This document shows, piece by piece, positions 27,471 to 36,514 of a DNA stretch of 64,000 nucleotides. Under the pieces are notes generated by a model. That model saw only the letters and a program-made list of their open reading frames with translations, searched no databases and was not told the origin of the DNA. Origin of the DNA: Paenibacillus polymyxa (GTDB taxonomy: Bacteria > Bacillota > Bacilli > Paenibacillales > Paenibacillaceae); the NCBI RefSeq assembly GCF_015710975.1, contig NZ_CP049783.1, positions 806,001-870,000 on the forward strand. The letters are read 5' to 3'. The translations under genes and the position numbers were made by a program. Within the stretch, counting starts at the first letter, position 1; every line of letters starts with the position of its first letter.

Positions 27471-28188
27471 CAGCTTCACCTGCTTCCAAGGTTGAACCTA
27501 CCATAGGGTCAGCTACATGTTTCGTTGAAAGTAAATGCCCGTCCCGCATTTCGGATACACGGGTACAAATATTGCGTACCACGTCCATATCGTGTGTGAC
27601 GATTACAATCGTAACTCCCAGTTCACGGTTGATCTCCCGTAACACACCTAGAATATCCGCAGTCGTCTGCGGATCAAGGGCCGAGGTCGGCTCATCACAA
27701 AGCAGCACCGCAGGACGATTCGCCAGTGCTCTGGCAATCGCCACACGTTGCTTTTGGCCTCCGCTCAGTTGTGCCGGATACTGTTCTGCCTTATCCGCTA
27801 AACCAACGAATTGCAGGCATTCGCGCACGCGTTCTGCTCTCTCTTTTTTCGCGACACCTGCCAGTTCCAACGGCATTGCTACATTTCCACTTACCGTCCG
27901 ATTATGAACAAGATGATAATGCTGAAAAATCATCCCTATGGATCGCCGCGCTTCACGGAGATGTTTTTCCGGCATGCGAGTCAGATCTTCCCCGTTCACA
28001 ACCACGTTTCCCTCATCCGGCCTTTCCAATACATTCATCAACCGGAGTAACGTAGACTTGCCGGCACCGCTGGCACCTATGATACCGTGAATTTCCCCTT
28101 CCTCCACTTGAAGAGACACGGATTGAACCGCATGAAATGGGCCGCTTGAGGTGGTATAATGCTTGTTTACCTGATGCAGCGTAATCAT
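27463..28188 (-). CDS. metN: Methionine ABC transporter ATPase, short form
   Basis: A 241-residue ATPase. Walker A GASGAGKST, Q-loop FQHYHLV, signature LSGGQKQRVAIARAL, Walker B VLLCDEPTSALD and the switch His in IVTHDMD are all intact. It ends soon after the switch, so it lacks the C-terminal NIL domain (about 100 residues) by which MetN senses methionine in other species. CAGGAGG precedes the ATG. It is first of the operon metN-metI-metQ. Specificity is inferred from metQ and metI. Confidence 0.9.
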   Translation of the reverse strand: MITLHQVNKHYTTSSGPFHAVQSVSLQVEEGEIHGIIGASGAGKSTLLRLMNVLERPDEGNVVVNGEDLTRMPEKHLREARRSIGMIFQHYHLVHNRTVSGNVAMPLELAGVAKKERAERVRECLQFVGLADKAEQYPAQLSGGQKQRVAIARALANRPAVLLCDEPTSALDPQTTADILGVLREINRELGVTIVIVTHDMDVVRNICTRVSEMRDGHLLSTKHVADPMVGSTLEAGEADE

Positions 28189-28226
28189 GAAACTTGGCCT
28201 CCTGATGATCCATTACTGCGGGAAAA

Positions 28227-28253
28227 TGTAATAAGCCCGCCAGCCCAGGCGGG
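28227..28253 (-). terminator. Hairpin between ykoC and metN
   Basis: CCCGCC and GGCGGG form a strong 6-bp stem with a 6-base loop, followed on the minus strand by TTATTACATTTT. It probably terminates the ykoEDC transcript. It also falls in the leader of metN if the weak TTGCCC/TATATT promoter at 28284-28311 is used, so attenuation is possible. I saw no S-box or T-box. Confidence 0.5.
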
Positions 28254-28327
28254 TCTGTACGAGCCGTCAATTCCCATTGCATTAATATACCACAGAGCAG
28301 AAATCGGGCAAAGCCTTTTGACAACAA

Positions 28328-29119
28328 TTAACGTACATCCCATACCCCCACATAAGGAAAGCAGGTACCAAGTCCCCAAGCTAGCATCAGCAGCACCACA
28401 AAATACAAAATAAATATAATATCTACAGCCGAATAGCCGATCGCATAATAATACGTACGCTTGGTTTCATTAGCAAAACCCTTGGCTTCCATGGCTATAG
28501 CAATGCGCTGCGCACGCCGGATACTTTGAGCGAGCAGCGGAATGGCGTACCTGCGCAGCGTGGCATACATATTCCATTTGGACACATGCTGGTGCAAACC
28601 TCGAATACGGTGGGCATGTCTCAAAGCCTGAAATTCATCCAGCATCATCGGCATCAACCGCATAGCTGCCAAAAAGCTGTACGCATACTTGGGAGGGAGC
28701 TTCCATTGCTGCATCAGTGAATAAAAAAGGCTCACCGGACGAGTCGTTAAACCAAACAGCAACCCTGCTGCGGCCATACTCAGTGCACGAAAACCCAGAT
28801 GCATCCCTCGGAAAAAGCTTTCCTGCGTAATATGGATCAGGCCCCATGTCCACCAGGTCGTCACTCCCTTGCCAAACATCATCATGCCTGTTGAGGTTGA
28901 AATAAACACCAATATAAAGGGAGATCCATACAGCAGCAGCCGCTTCCATGGATGGCCTGACCAGACAAGCAACAGCAGCATAGCACATGTAACATTAAAC
29001 ATAACGTTCGGATCATGGATGACTATAACGATCACAAACAGCAGAGAAAACATTACGAGCTTTAGGCCCGGATTCACACGATGCAGCCATGTTTCATGAT
29101 GAGGAAAGGACAGACTCAT
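28328..29119 (-). CDS. ykoC: ECF transporter T component (YkoC-like)
   Basis: A 263-residue CbiQ/EcfT family transmembrane protein with about five helices. The coupling helices with A-R-G-type motifs are recognisable: ALRHAHRIRGLH and SIRRAQRIAIAMEAKGF, which contact the two ATPase sites. It begins at the Met at 29119 (MSLSFPHHETWLHRVNPG), after AAAGGGG, inside the end of ykoD, so the genes are coupled. With YkoD and YkoE it forms the importer for a thiamine precursor, probably hydroxymethylpyrimidine. Confidence 0.85.
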   Translation of the reverse strand: MSLSFPHHETWLHRVNPGLKLVMFSLLFVIVIVIHDPNVMFNVTCAMLLLLVWSGHPWKRLLLYGSPFILVFISTSTGMMMFGKGVTTWWTWGLIHITQESFFRGMHLGFRALSMAAAGLLFGLTTRPVSLFYSLMQQWKLPPKYAYSFLAAMRLMPMMLDEFQALRHAHRIRGLHQHVSKWNMYATLRRYAIPLLAQSIRRAQRIAIAMEAKGFANETKRTYYYAIGYSAVDIIFILYFVVLLMLAWGLGTCFPYVGVWDVR

Positions 29120-30581
29120 ACTGTAGTTCCCCTTTCTGAATCCGCCATATATCAGTACAATATCGACGGACAATTTCCGGGTCATGCGTAACCATCACAA
29201 TGGCCGTGCCTGCCACTCTCAGCTGTTCCAACATATCCAGCATGACAAAGGTATTACGCGCATCCTGCCCAAAAGTCGGTTCGTCCAGCAGCAGCACTTC
29301 CGGCTCCCGGATCATTGCCGTAGCAATACTCAACCGCCTTTTTTGGCCCAGCGAGAGCTGATACGGATGGCGCTCATCCAGCCGCTCCAGTCCGAATTGC
29401 ATAAGCATTCGATCCACTCGTTCCCTACACTGTTCAGCTGTAAACAAACTCTTGGGTAACGAATACTCCAGTTCACTTCGCACGGTGTTCGCTACAAATT
29501 GCAGCTCTGGATTTTGAAACGCGAACCCAATGCGCTCAGCCAGTTGCTCCGTATTGCCTGCCTCAGCTCCGCACACGCGATAACACCCCTGCGTGTGAAG
29601 TAAGCGCATCATAGAGAGCAAAAGCGAGCTTTTGCCAGCCCCGTTTTCACCGACCACACCAACCCAGTCGCCAGGCTTCACCTGCGCTTGCTCCACATAA
29701 ATGACTGAGCTCCCTCCCCGAAGTCCGCTAAAATGTTCCAACTCCAGCAAATTTGTTGTACATGCTGAAGTGGACGGACTATCCGCAAGCAACGCATCAT
29801 TCTGCTGCGTCATAGAATCATTCCAACGTGGTGAAGACGATTCATCCCATACTCCCGGATACCATACGCCATACTCGGATAATGCCTGCCGGTGTATATG
29901 AAATACTTCTTCCGCCCTTCCGTCCGCAATAATCTCCCCTTGAGCAGAAAGCACCACAATCCGATCCACATCCTGGACAATTTCATTAATTTTATGCTCT
30001 ACAATCACCATCGTCTGGTCTGCCGAAATGTTGCGAATGGTATCCCACACCTGTGTAGTGCCTTCCTCGTCCAACAAGGCTGTCGGCTCATCCAAAAAAA
30101 GCACTTCCGGTTCCATAGCCAGCACCGATGCAATCGCCAGCCGCTGTTTCATTCCTTGTGACATGCTGGCAATGGGCAGATGTATATCATCCGTTGGAAG
30201 ACCAACCTGCATTAGCAGCTCGCGAATACGGGATGGCATCTGCTCCCTTGGAACCTGCTTATTTTCCAATACAAAAGCCAGTTCCTCGTCTGCATATGAC
30301 ATACAAAATTGTGTGTCGGGATCTTGAAATACAATACCAGAGAGACTCGGGATCACGGCAGCATCGTATTTCATAGGCACTTCTATCGTGCGTGGAATCA
30401 GACCGCTCAGCACCTGAAGCAGCGTTGATTTGCCGCATCCGCTCGGCCCCAGTAGCAGCAGCTTTTCCCCTTTGCGAACAGATAAGGACATATTGTGAAA
30501 AAGCAGCTCTTGCTCACCGGGGAATTTCAACCGAAGACGGGTGATCGAAGCCACCACATCTTCGTTGGCCGGGCTCATCAA
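29094..30581 (-). CDS. ykoD: ECF transporter ATPase, two fused ABC domains (YkoD-like)
   Basis: A 495-residue protein with two complete ABC modules. The first has Walker A GPSGCGKST, signature SQGMKQRLAIA and Walker B VLFLDEPTALLD. The second has GENGAGKSS, SLGQKRRLSIA and VLLLDEPTFGQD. A linker of about 60 residues joins them. The fusion replaces the usual EcfA/EcfA' pair and matches B. subtilis YkoD. It overlaps the stop of ykoE by four bases (ATGA). It energises uptake through YkoC/YkoE. Confidence 0.9.
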   Translation of the reverse strand: MMSPANEDVVASITRLRLKFPGEQELLFHNMSLSVRKGEKLLLLGPSGCGKSTLLQVLSGLIPRTIEVPMKYDAAVIPSLSGIVFQDPDTQFCMSYADEELAFVLENKQVPREQMPSRIRELLMQVGLPTDDIHLPIASMSQGMKQRLAIASVLAMEPEVLFLDEPTALLDEEGTTQVWDTIRNISADQTMVIVEHKINEIVQDVDRIVVLSAQGEIIADGRAEEVFHIHRQALSEYGVWYPGVWDESSSPRWNDSMTQQNDALLADSPSTSACTTNLLELEHFSGLRGGSSVIYVEQAQVKPGDWVGVVGENGAGKSSLLLSMMRLLHTQGCYRVCGAEAGNTEQLAERIGFAFQNPELQFVANTVRSELEYSLPKSLFTAEQCRERVDRMLMQFGLERLDERHPYQLSLGQKRRLSIATAMIREPEVLLLDEPTFGQDARNTFVMLDMLEQLRVAGTAIVMVTHDPEIVRRYCTDIWRIQKGELQYESVLSSS

Positions 30582-31174
30582 TCCAGCCCCTTATAATCTT
30601 GTTCCGTTGCCGGTCTCAAACTTCGCGTAACGCCGGTTACTTCCAATGCCTTAGCCAGATAGAAAGCGAATATTCCAGCAATCACAATACTGCCAATCAT
30701 CCGAAATCCAATATACAAAACATAGTTCCAGGTCGATAGCTGATCAATATACCCATAGCTGAAGTCTAAAATCAGAGAAGTGACAGCCGCTCCTGCCGCA
30801 GCTAGTGAAGCAATCCACAGGTTGGCGTTCCGATATAGAAAAATCGCAAAGAACAGCTCCGCTCCCAAGCCTTGCAGCAAACCGTAGTACAAGGTGGACA
30901 TGCCCCATTCACTTCCCAAAAAAGCACTGACGGTTGCCGCGGCCACCTCTGCCAAAATCGCAACACCCGGTTTGCGAATGATGAGATAAGCGAACGTGCC
31001 AGCCATAAACCACATGCCATACATTAGTTGTTCGGCGTGCATACCGAATGGTTTCATCAAATCATAGGCAGGTCCCCATATTTTGTAGACCAGCCCAAAC
31101 ACCACGGAGATTACAATCGTGACCAAAATATCAGTCAGCTTCAGTCCTTTGGACGCCCTTACATTCGTATTCAT
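30578..31174 (-). CDS. ykoE: ECF transporter S component (YkoE-like)
   Basis: A 198-residue membrane protein with five to six helices. KLTDILVTIVISVVFGLVYKIWGP and EWGMSTLYYGLLQGLGAELFFA mark it as YkoE, the substrate-binding subunit for hydroxymethylpyrimidine or thiamine. The Met at 31174 follows AAGGGGAG by ten bases. A TPP riboswitch and a strong terminator lie upstream. The B. subtilis partner ykoF (a thiamine-binding protein) is absent from this operon. Confidence 0.88.
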   Translation of the reverse strand: MNTNVRASKGLKLTDILVTIVISVVFGLVYKIWGPAYDLMKPFGMHAEQLMYGMWFMAGTFAYLIIRKPGVAILAEVAAATVSAFLGSEWGMSTLYYGLLQGLGAELFFAIFLYRNANLWIASLAAAGAAVTSLILDFSYGYIDQLSTWNYVLYIGFRMIGSIVIAGIFAFYLAKALEVTGVTRSLRPATEQDYKGLD

Positions 31175-31219
31175 TGTTGATACGCTCCCCTTTTTCTTTA
31201 AAATAGGCCATTTGGCCAT

Positions 31220-31252
31220 AAAAAAAGCCTGTCCGGAGCTGAATCTCCAGGC
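31220..31252 (-). terminator. Leader terminator, probable expression platform
   Basis: On the minus strand GCCTGGAG-ATTCAG-CTCCGGACAGGC followed by seven T residues, ending about 45 bases before ykoE. It lies downstream of the TPP aptamer, so TPP binding can promote premature termination. Confidence 0.75.
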
Positions 31253-31487
31253 AAGCTTTATGCGCAGTCATAAAATGATCACCATACATTATCAGTTGTC
31301 GACATATCTCATATAGCACAGCAGTCTACTGCACTAAAACCAAGCCAAAGTCAGGTACAGAACAAGACACGCTTGTCCGTCTGCAACTTTTTACAGACTG
31401 TAGCTCATTAACTTGATATAGGATATGAAACGTTTCTATCGACTAGCCGCCGCTAATCGGCGGTATTCCTGTTTCTTGTAAGGTGTT

Positions 31488-31580
31488 CTAGGTTTCTCTA
31501 CGCTGGCATTACCCAGATCAGATTTCACGGTCGGCGGCAAGGGCCACCCTCTCAGCCTGACTATCTCAAGCTCCCGACAA
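31488..31580 (-). ncRNA. TPP riboswitch (THI element)
   Basis: The minus strand reads the conserved THI-box core: GGCTGAGAGGGTGG, then CCGTGAAATCTGATCTGGGTAATGCCAGCGTAGAGAA, with closing pairs CGGGAGCT at the 5' side. These are the pyrimidine-sensing CUGAGA and the pyrophosphate helix segments. A CCGCCG/CGGCGG hairpin follows at 31447-31463, then the leader terminator. It should repress ykoEDC when thiamine pyrophosphate is abundant. Confidence 0.93.
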
Positions 31581-31629
31581 TGCTTTTTAATTCACTATAA
31601 TATATACCACATCCATGGCTTTGACAATC

Positions 31630-32427
31630 CTATAATCCGAAGAAACGTTTGGCCGTTTCCGTCGTCGCAATTTCGATCTCCATCATGCTGCGGCCTGTGC
31701 ACTCGGCAATCGTAGCGGCGATGTGAGCGAGATACACCGGCTCATTACGCCCTTCTTTGGGCTTCACGGGCAAATTACGCGGGGTCAAAAATGGAGCGTC
31801 CGTTTCAATCATCAACCGGTCCAATGGAATATCCCTGACCAGCTCCCTTAGATGCTTGCCGCGCCGTTCATCACAGATCCAGCCCGTAATACCGATATAC
31901 AGTCCCATCTCCACATACGTATGCAATTCCTGTGCAGTGCCGGTAAAACAATGCACCACCGCTTTATCAACAAGCCCCTGATGCTCTCGCAACATAGCGA
32001 CAAAGTCCTCATGCGCATCTCGTTCATGCAGGAATAAAGGCATATGCAGCTCCCCCGCCAGTTGAATCTGCTCTCCGAACCATCGGCGCTGTACATCACG
32101 CGGAGAAAAATCACGGTTATAATCCAACCCGCATTCCCCTATGGATACGACCTGCGGCTGAGCCGCAAGTTGGCGGAGCTGCTGAATTGTATCTCTGCTG
32201 CAACTTTTGGCATCATGGGGATGCACGCCAGCCGTCGTGTACAGTTTACCCGGATAACGAGCCGCATACTGAGCAGCCTCCCGACTGCTCCGGACACTGG
32301 TTCCGGTAATAATTAACGGTGTAATTCCTGCAGCCGCTGCTCTCTCTACCACCTGTTCCCGATCTGCATGAAACGAACGGTGCATCAAGTTCACACCAAT
32401 ATCAATTAACGGTGTACTCCTATCCAT
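31630..32427 (-). CDS. tatD: TatD-family metal-dependent nuclease
   Basis: A 265-residue TIM-barrel hydrolase. It has the TatD-proper start LIDIGVNLMHRSF (in place of DSHCHL), followed by TAGVHPHDAKS, GECGLDYNRDFSP (metal Glu), PLFLHERDAH, VVHCFTGT and MIETDAPFLTP, and so all metal-binding His/Glu/Asp positions. E. coli TatD is a 3'-5' exonuclease acting on DNA and RNA. It lies 20 bases after pnkp on the same strand, with GAAGGAGG before the ATG, so it is probably the last gene of the RNA-repair operon and could trim damaged ends. Confidence 0.85.
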   Translation of the reverse strand: MDRSTPLIDIGVNLMHRSFHADREQVVERAAAAGITPLIITGTSVRSSREAAQYAARYPGKLYTTAGVHPHDAKSCSRDTIQQLRQLAAQPQVVSIGECGLDYNRDFSPRDVQRRWFGEQIQLAGELHMPLFLHERDAHEDFVAMLREHQGLVDKAVVHCFTGTAQELHTYVEMGLYIGITGWICDERRGKHLRELVRDIPLDRLMIETDAPFLTPRNLPVKPKEGRNEPVYLAHIAATIAECTGRSMMEIEIATTETAKRFFGL

Positions 32428-32447
32428 CTCAATCCCTCCTTCGCAAA

Positions 32448-35057
32448 CTACAATCTCGGATCAATCGGCTCCGATTCCAGAGATAGCGCGGCAAGGACGC
32501 ATTCATGAATACGATCCACCGTATCCTTGCGGACAAAACGTTCTACGCCCTCCATACCAAGCGCTCCTTCCATCAGGGCATGACGCTCCTTTTTGTTCGT
32601 TCGGCGCTGCTTCAGACGCTTTAAATTCTCAGGGACAAGATAATCCATACCGTAAATGATATGCAAATACTTCCGGCCTCTCACCTTGATTGCAGGCTGA
32701 ATCATCTTGTCCCGATTTTTCATCAAAAAGCGTTCCGGCTTGATCACAATGCCCTCATGACCATCCTCTGTCATCTCGTTCCACCAGCGGATAACCTCTT
32801 CCTCGCTTGCTTCGTCCGTGATGACCCGATACTCTGTCTCCATAAACAGCGAGGACAGTCCTGCTAGCTCCCGGTTGTGCTCCATATGCCAAAGATGAGA
32901 TTGGTCAAAAAACGTCCGGCCGCTGTGGGCCAGTGTATGAAACGGTGCAATACGAATTTCATCCAGCCCGTCTACATCCCAGCAATATTTTTGAAAAGCT
33001 TCTTGGAACGTTACGGCATTGCCATATTTCCGTTCCATTTCCTCCAGCCAGTCTCCAACCTCCCGGCCTGCAGCCTTCGCTTGCTTCAGCTTGTCTACCA
33101 GCTTACTGCGATCCAGCAGAGCTGCTTCACCCACATGCGCATACTGTGCGGCAATCAGTTCCCGAGCCTTGAGATTCCACGGTACTATTTCCGCATCCAG
33201 CAACACGAAATCCGTCTGATTCCGCTCAAAATACCCGGCAGTCTGTAGATCGACATTCAGCTTTTCCAGGACCTGCTTCGCAAGGCCTGGTTCAAAGAAA
33301 GGGCGGCCGCTGCGGCTGTAGATCGTGCCTAATGTCGGGTATCCTACATATTCGACAGCTGCCTGTTCGTTTTTGAATAATAGCAAAATCGCCCGGCTAC
33401 CCATATGCTTTTTCTCCGCTACCATCGTCTGTACGCCTTGACCACGATAATAAGCCAGCGCCTCACGCGGATGCTCCAGATATCCTTCTTCTGCGGAAAC
33501 CGTGGGAGCAGGACTCATAGTTGGTGGAATGTACACCAGTTCCTCCATCGGTACTGTCACATGTGACACGGTATCTATAGCGGATTTGACCCATTCTCCT
33601 TGTACGCGCACTTCGCCATACGATTCCGTCAGTACACTGTAACCAGCGATGAGCTTACGTAAATTCGGCGGGGAAAACCGTTTTTTCTGCCACCTGACAA
33701 GTGGGCTATCGGGGTCATTCGCATAATTCTCATGAGCCGGTACGCTGACAAATTCCTTTTCCGGATAACGATAAGCGGTCAGCATGCCGCCAAATACCAC
33801 ACCCTGATCAATATTCACCGTCTGGTTCACAATCGTAGGCTGCGGTCTCGGATCATGTCCCCATACTACTATTTCTCCCGATTCATGGTCTACGAACCAA
33901 TCTTTGCGGATTGGTTTTCCGTCTGCATCCTGACCATCCGTATCTCCATAACGACAGTAATCAGAAATACGTGCCGACTGTTTGCCAATAAAATGATCCT
34001 TAATCCCCGCATGAGTCACAACCAGGTGTCGCAACCCATTTCTGCCGAAAATAAGATGAGAGGGCGCATGTAGCAGAAAATCCCTCAGCTCGCCTCTAAG
34101 CTGTTCCGCTGCTGCCTTACCCGCTTGTTGTTCATATTGAACCAGTTCCTCTGCAAATCGTTCATCTCCATGATTGAGAGTTACTTTTCTTCCATCAAGG
34201 TAACGACCGATTTTCCAGCCATGATTGCTGTCAATCATGTAGGCGAGTCCAGCATCCACGTGCTTTTTCCAGAACTGCACCGCTAATAACGATTCTGGGC
34301 CACGGCTCATCACATCTCCGACGGATACCAGTCTTCTGCCTTCTGGATGATGATATAGTCCTTCCGTATCTTCCATATATCCGAGCCGCTCTAGCACTTC
34401 CAGCATCTCCCGGTAGCACCCGTGGATGTCACCAATGATATCAATGCCTGCACCTATATCATGAAACAGCGGCTGAGCACGGCGGGCGAAGTTAAGCTTT
34501 TCTACATCCTTGAGGACATAACAAGCGTTAAAACCTTCTTCCCGGATACCGCGCAGGTTCCGCTTTAACAGCTGTGCCTGCTGCTTGACCCGTTGGCGAC
34601 CACGCGGATGCGCCCTACCTGCATCACGTTCCAGCAGCACAGATTCGGGCACATCCAGCACCAAGGCCATCACTGGTACATGCGCTTTGGCTGCCAGCTG
34701 TACATATTTCTGGCGATCCTCAGCATACAGATGGGTGGCATCCACAACCGTCAGCTTATTCAGACGACAGCGCATAGCCAGAATGGTATCCATCGCTTCA
34801 AACGCCTTGGCTGACATCTGCTGGTACTCATAAAACAGCACGTCCGATTCCAGCCTTGGAAGTCCGCTCCAGTCTATAAATTCCGTATCTCCGACCAGCT
34901 GGCGAAAATGATCTGAGGATACCACTTCCGTTTTCAATAGAATCCCTTCGCTCACCAGCCTGTCCAGTAAAGTGGTTTTGCCACTATTCGAGGCCCCTAC
35001 CAACACAACCAGTCCAGCATGCGGTAGATTAATCGTTCGTTCGGATGAAATGCTCAT
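32448..35057 (-). CDS. pnkp: Pnkp: RNA 5'-kinase / 2',3'-phosphatase / ligase
   Basis: An 869-residue three-domain RNA-repair enzyme. Kinase: P-loop GASNSGKT at residues 21-28. Phosphatase: calcineurin-like metal site GDIHGCYRE (about 209), VSVGDVMSRGP, HAGI and VVWGHDPRP. Ligase: adenylyltransferase motif KHMG with the nucleotidyl-accepting Lys near 550, and later ILLLFKNE, IVIKPERF and KVRGRKYL (motif V-like). It phosphorylates 5'-OH ends, removes 2',3'-cyclic phosphate and, with Hen1, joins the ends. Its ATG overlaps the hen1 stop by four bases. Length fits the Clostridium thermocellum enzyme (about 870). Confidence 0.95.
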   Translation of the reverse strand: MSISSERTINLPHAGLVVLVGASNSGKTTLLDRLVSEGILLKTEVVSSDHFRQLVGDTEFIDWSGLPRLESDVLFYEYQQMSAKAFEAMDTILAMRCRLNKLTVVDATHLYAEDRQKYVQLAAKAHVPVMALVLDVPESVLLERDAGRAHPRGRQRVKQQAQLLKRNLRGIREEGFNACYVLKDVEKLNFARRAQPLFHDIGAGIDIIGDIHGCYREMLEVLERLGYMEDTEGLYHHPEGRRLVSVGDVMSRGPESLLAVQFWKKHVDAGLAYMIDSNHGWKIGRYLDGRKVTLNHGDERFAEELVQYEQQAGKAAAEQLRGELRDFLLHAPSHLIFGRNGLRHLVVTHAGIKDHFIGKQSARISDYCRYGDTDGQDADGKPIRKDWFVDHESGEIVVWGHDPRPQPTIVNQTVNIDQGVVFGGMLTAYRYPEKEFVSVPAHENYANDPDSPLVRWQKKRFSPPNLRKLIAGYSVLTESYGEVRVQGEWVKSAIDTVSHVTVPMEELVYIPPTMSPAPTVSAEEGYLEHPREALAYYRGQGVQTMVAEKKHMGSRAILLLFKNEQAAVEYVGYPTLGTIYSRSGRPFFEPGLAKQVLEKLNVDLQTAGYFERNQTDFVLLDAEIVPWNLKARELIAAQYAHVGEAALLDRSKLVDKLKQAKAAGREVGDWLEEMERKYGNAVTFQEAFQKYCWDVDGLDEIRIAPFHTLAHSGRTFFDQSHLWHMEHNRELAGLSSLFMETEYRVITDEASEEEVIRWWNEMTEDGHEGIVIKPERFLMKNRDKMIQPAIKVRGRKYLHIIYGMDYLVPENLKRLKQRRTNKKERHALMEGALGMEGVERFVRKDTVDRIHECVLAALSLESEPIDPRL

Positions 35058-36493
35058 GAATTCTTCGGCTCCTTTCTGCGCGTAAATACAGCCATTTGGG
35101 TCGGTTGTCCAAAGCCTTCGACCTCTTCTCCGATCCCTTCCAGCGCTAATGAATAAGGAGCTTCCTCAATCCAATGCTCGCATCGTTCACGAAACTCGCT
35201 TCTGCTCCATTCAAAACGGTGATCGCCATGCCGCAGCTCTTGCTGATCCATACGATACACCTCATTATATTCTCGATTGGGAGTCGTCACGATCAGCACA
35301 CCCGGCTGATATTCTGTCACAATCGTATCCATCACCCGGTTCAGACGATGCTTATCCACATGCTCAATGACTTCACACAGGATCATCACATCTTTTCCCC
35401 GCAGTTGTTCATCATAATAAAAGAGAGAGCCCATCATAGGTGTAGGGCGAATTGCATCGGCATGCCTTTCCAGCTTGGCAAAACGCTCCACAGCCCTCAC
35501 CTGTGCATATGCAGACGGCTCCACCGCCCAAATCTCTTCAATGCCCTTCATTCGAGCCATCCGAGCCGAAAGCTTCCCTTCCCCTGATCCAAAATCTACG
35601 ATTTTCTGTCTTCGGGGCAGCTTGCGAATCACATCCATAATGGCTTGATACCGCAGCTCATTTAGCCGCATTACAGGCTGTTGCTTTCCTTCCTCCAGTG
35701 ACTGATCTTGCTGCTGATCCTGTTCGTGATTACGGTTTTGTTCTTGGACCGCATGTTTTTCAGTCTGTGTAGCAGCAGAATCAGATTGCTCAAATTGCTC
35801 AATCAGATTGGTAAAATGAAGCGTGCGTCGAATGATGAGCTCGCGCATCGGATGCTCTTGCAGCCAGCCTTCACCGTAACGTCTCAGCTTGTCAAACTCT
35901 TCTTCGCTAATATAGTAGTGCTTATAATTATCCAACACTGGAATCAACAGCAATAACTGACGCAGCGCATATTGCACCGTCTGATGGCCACTTAGCGTGA
36001 CATATCTGACGGTGCTTCGATTTTTCAGCTGAAAAGAATAATCCGCTTCACCTCGTTCGATGGTCACTTGATAGCCCAGCGGCGCAAATAGTCCCTCCAC
36101 CACAGCATCCGGCAAATCCGACGCAACAGGCCCAAACGATAACTCCAGCGCAAAAGGATGCGTCACCCACGCTGTATAGTCTTCCTTGGGTTTGCCGTTC
36201 AGGGCTGTGCCAAGCGCGCCGCGAATATAGGTACAGAACAAGCTGCTGGTTACAAACTCCCGGTCATTAATATATTGTGTAATGTCATAGCTATCCGGAC
36301 TGTTTTTGACCAAATCTATTGAATCTGGTGAAGCCTGAATGACGATTTCTGCCTCTTCCTCTGTAAAAGTGGTGTACACCATGCGTACACGTGCACCCTT
36401 TTCCGTGCGATCATACGTATTGTAAGGGTTCTTGGCGAGCAAATGCGAAATCATCCCAGCATTGTTTCCGGTTGCTTTTAGCGTGATGTGCAT
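35054..36493 (-). CDS. hen1: Hen1: RNA 3'-terminal 2'-O-methyltransferase
   Basis: A 479-residue bacterial Hen1. The N-terminal half (1 to about 235) is the Pnkp-binding part that activates the ligase in known systems. An acidic Gln-rich linker (about 240-275) follows. The C-terminal methyltransferase has KIVDFGSGEGKLSARMA (SAM loop) and LCEVIEHVDKHRLNRV, which carries the Mn-binding E-x-x-E-H set, plus VTTPNREYNEVY. It methylates the 2'-OH at the 3' break before sealing, so that the repaired site resists the same nuclease. AAGGAG precedes the ATG by nine bases. Coupled to pnkp by a 4-base overlap. Confidence 0.94.
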   Translation of the reverse strand: MHITLKATGNNAGMISHLLAKNPYNTYDRTEKGARVRMVYTTFTEEEAEIVIQASPDSIDLVKNSPDSYDITQYINDREFVTSSLFCTYIRGALGTALNGKPKEDYTAWVTHPFALELSFGPVASDLPDAVVEGLFAPLGYQVTIERGEADYSFQLKNRSTVRYVTLSGHQTVQYALRQLLLLIPVLDNYKHYYISEEEFDKLRRYGEGWLQEHPMRELIIRRTLHFTNLIEQFEQSDSAATQTEKHAVQEQNRNHEQDQQQDQSLEEGKQQPVMRLNELRYQAIMDVIRKLPRRQKIVDFGSGEGKLSARMARMKGIEEIWAVEPSAYAQVRAVERFAKLERHADAIRPTPMMGSLFYYDEQLRGKDVMILCEVIEHVDKHRLNRVMDTIVTEYQPGVLIVTTPNREYNEVYRMDQQELRHGDHRFEWSRSEFRERCEHWIEEAPYSLALEGIGEEVEGFGQPTQMAVFTRRKEPKNS

Positions 36494-36514
36494 ACTCCAC
36501 TTCTCCTTCCCTGC

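Noticed and set aside
28189..28330. S-box or T-box leader upstream of metN
   Set aside because: No SAM aptamer core and no T-box sequence found; only a GC hairpin and a weak promoter are visible.
31131..31319. Small minus-strand frame over the ykoE leader
   Set aside because: It overlaps the riboswitch-linked terminator and the ykoE start, has no binding site, and reads through non-coding structure.
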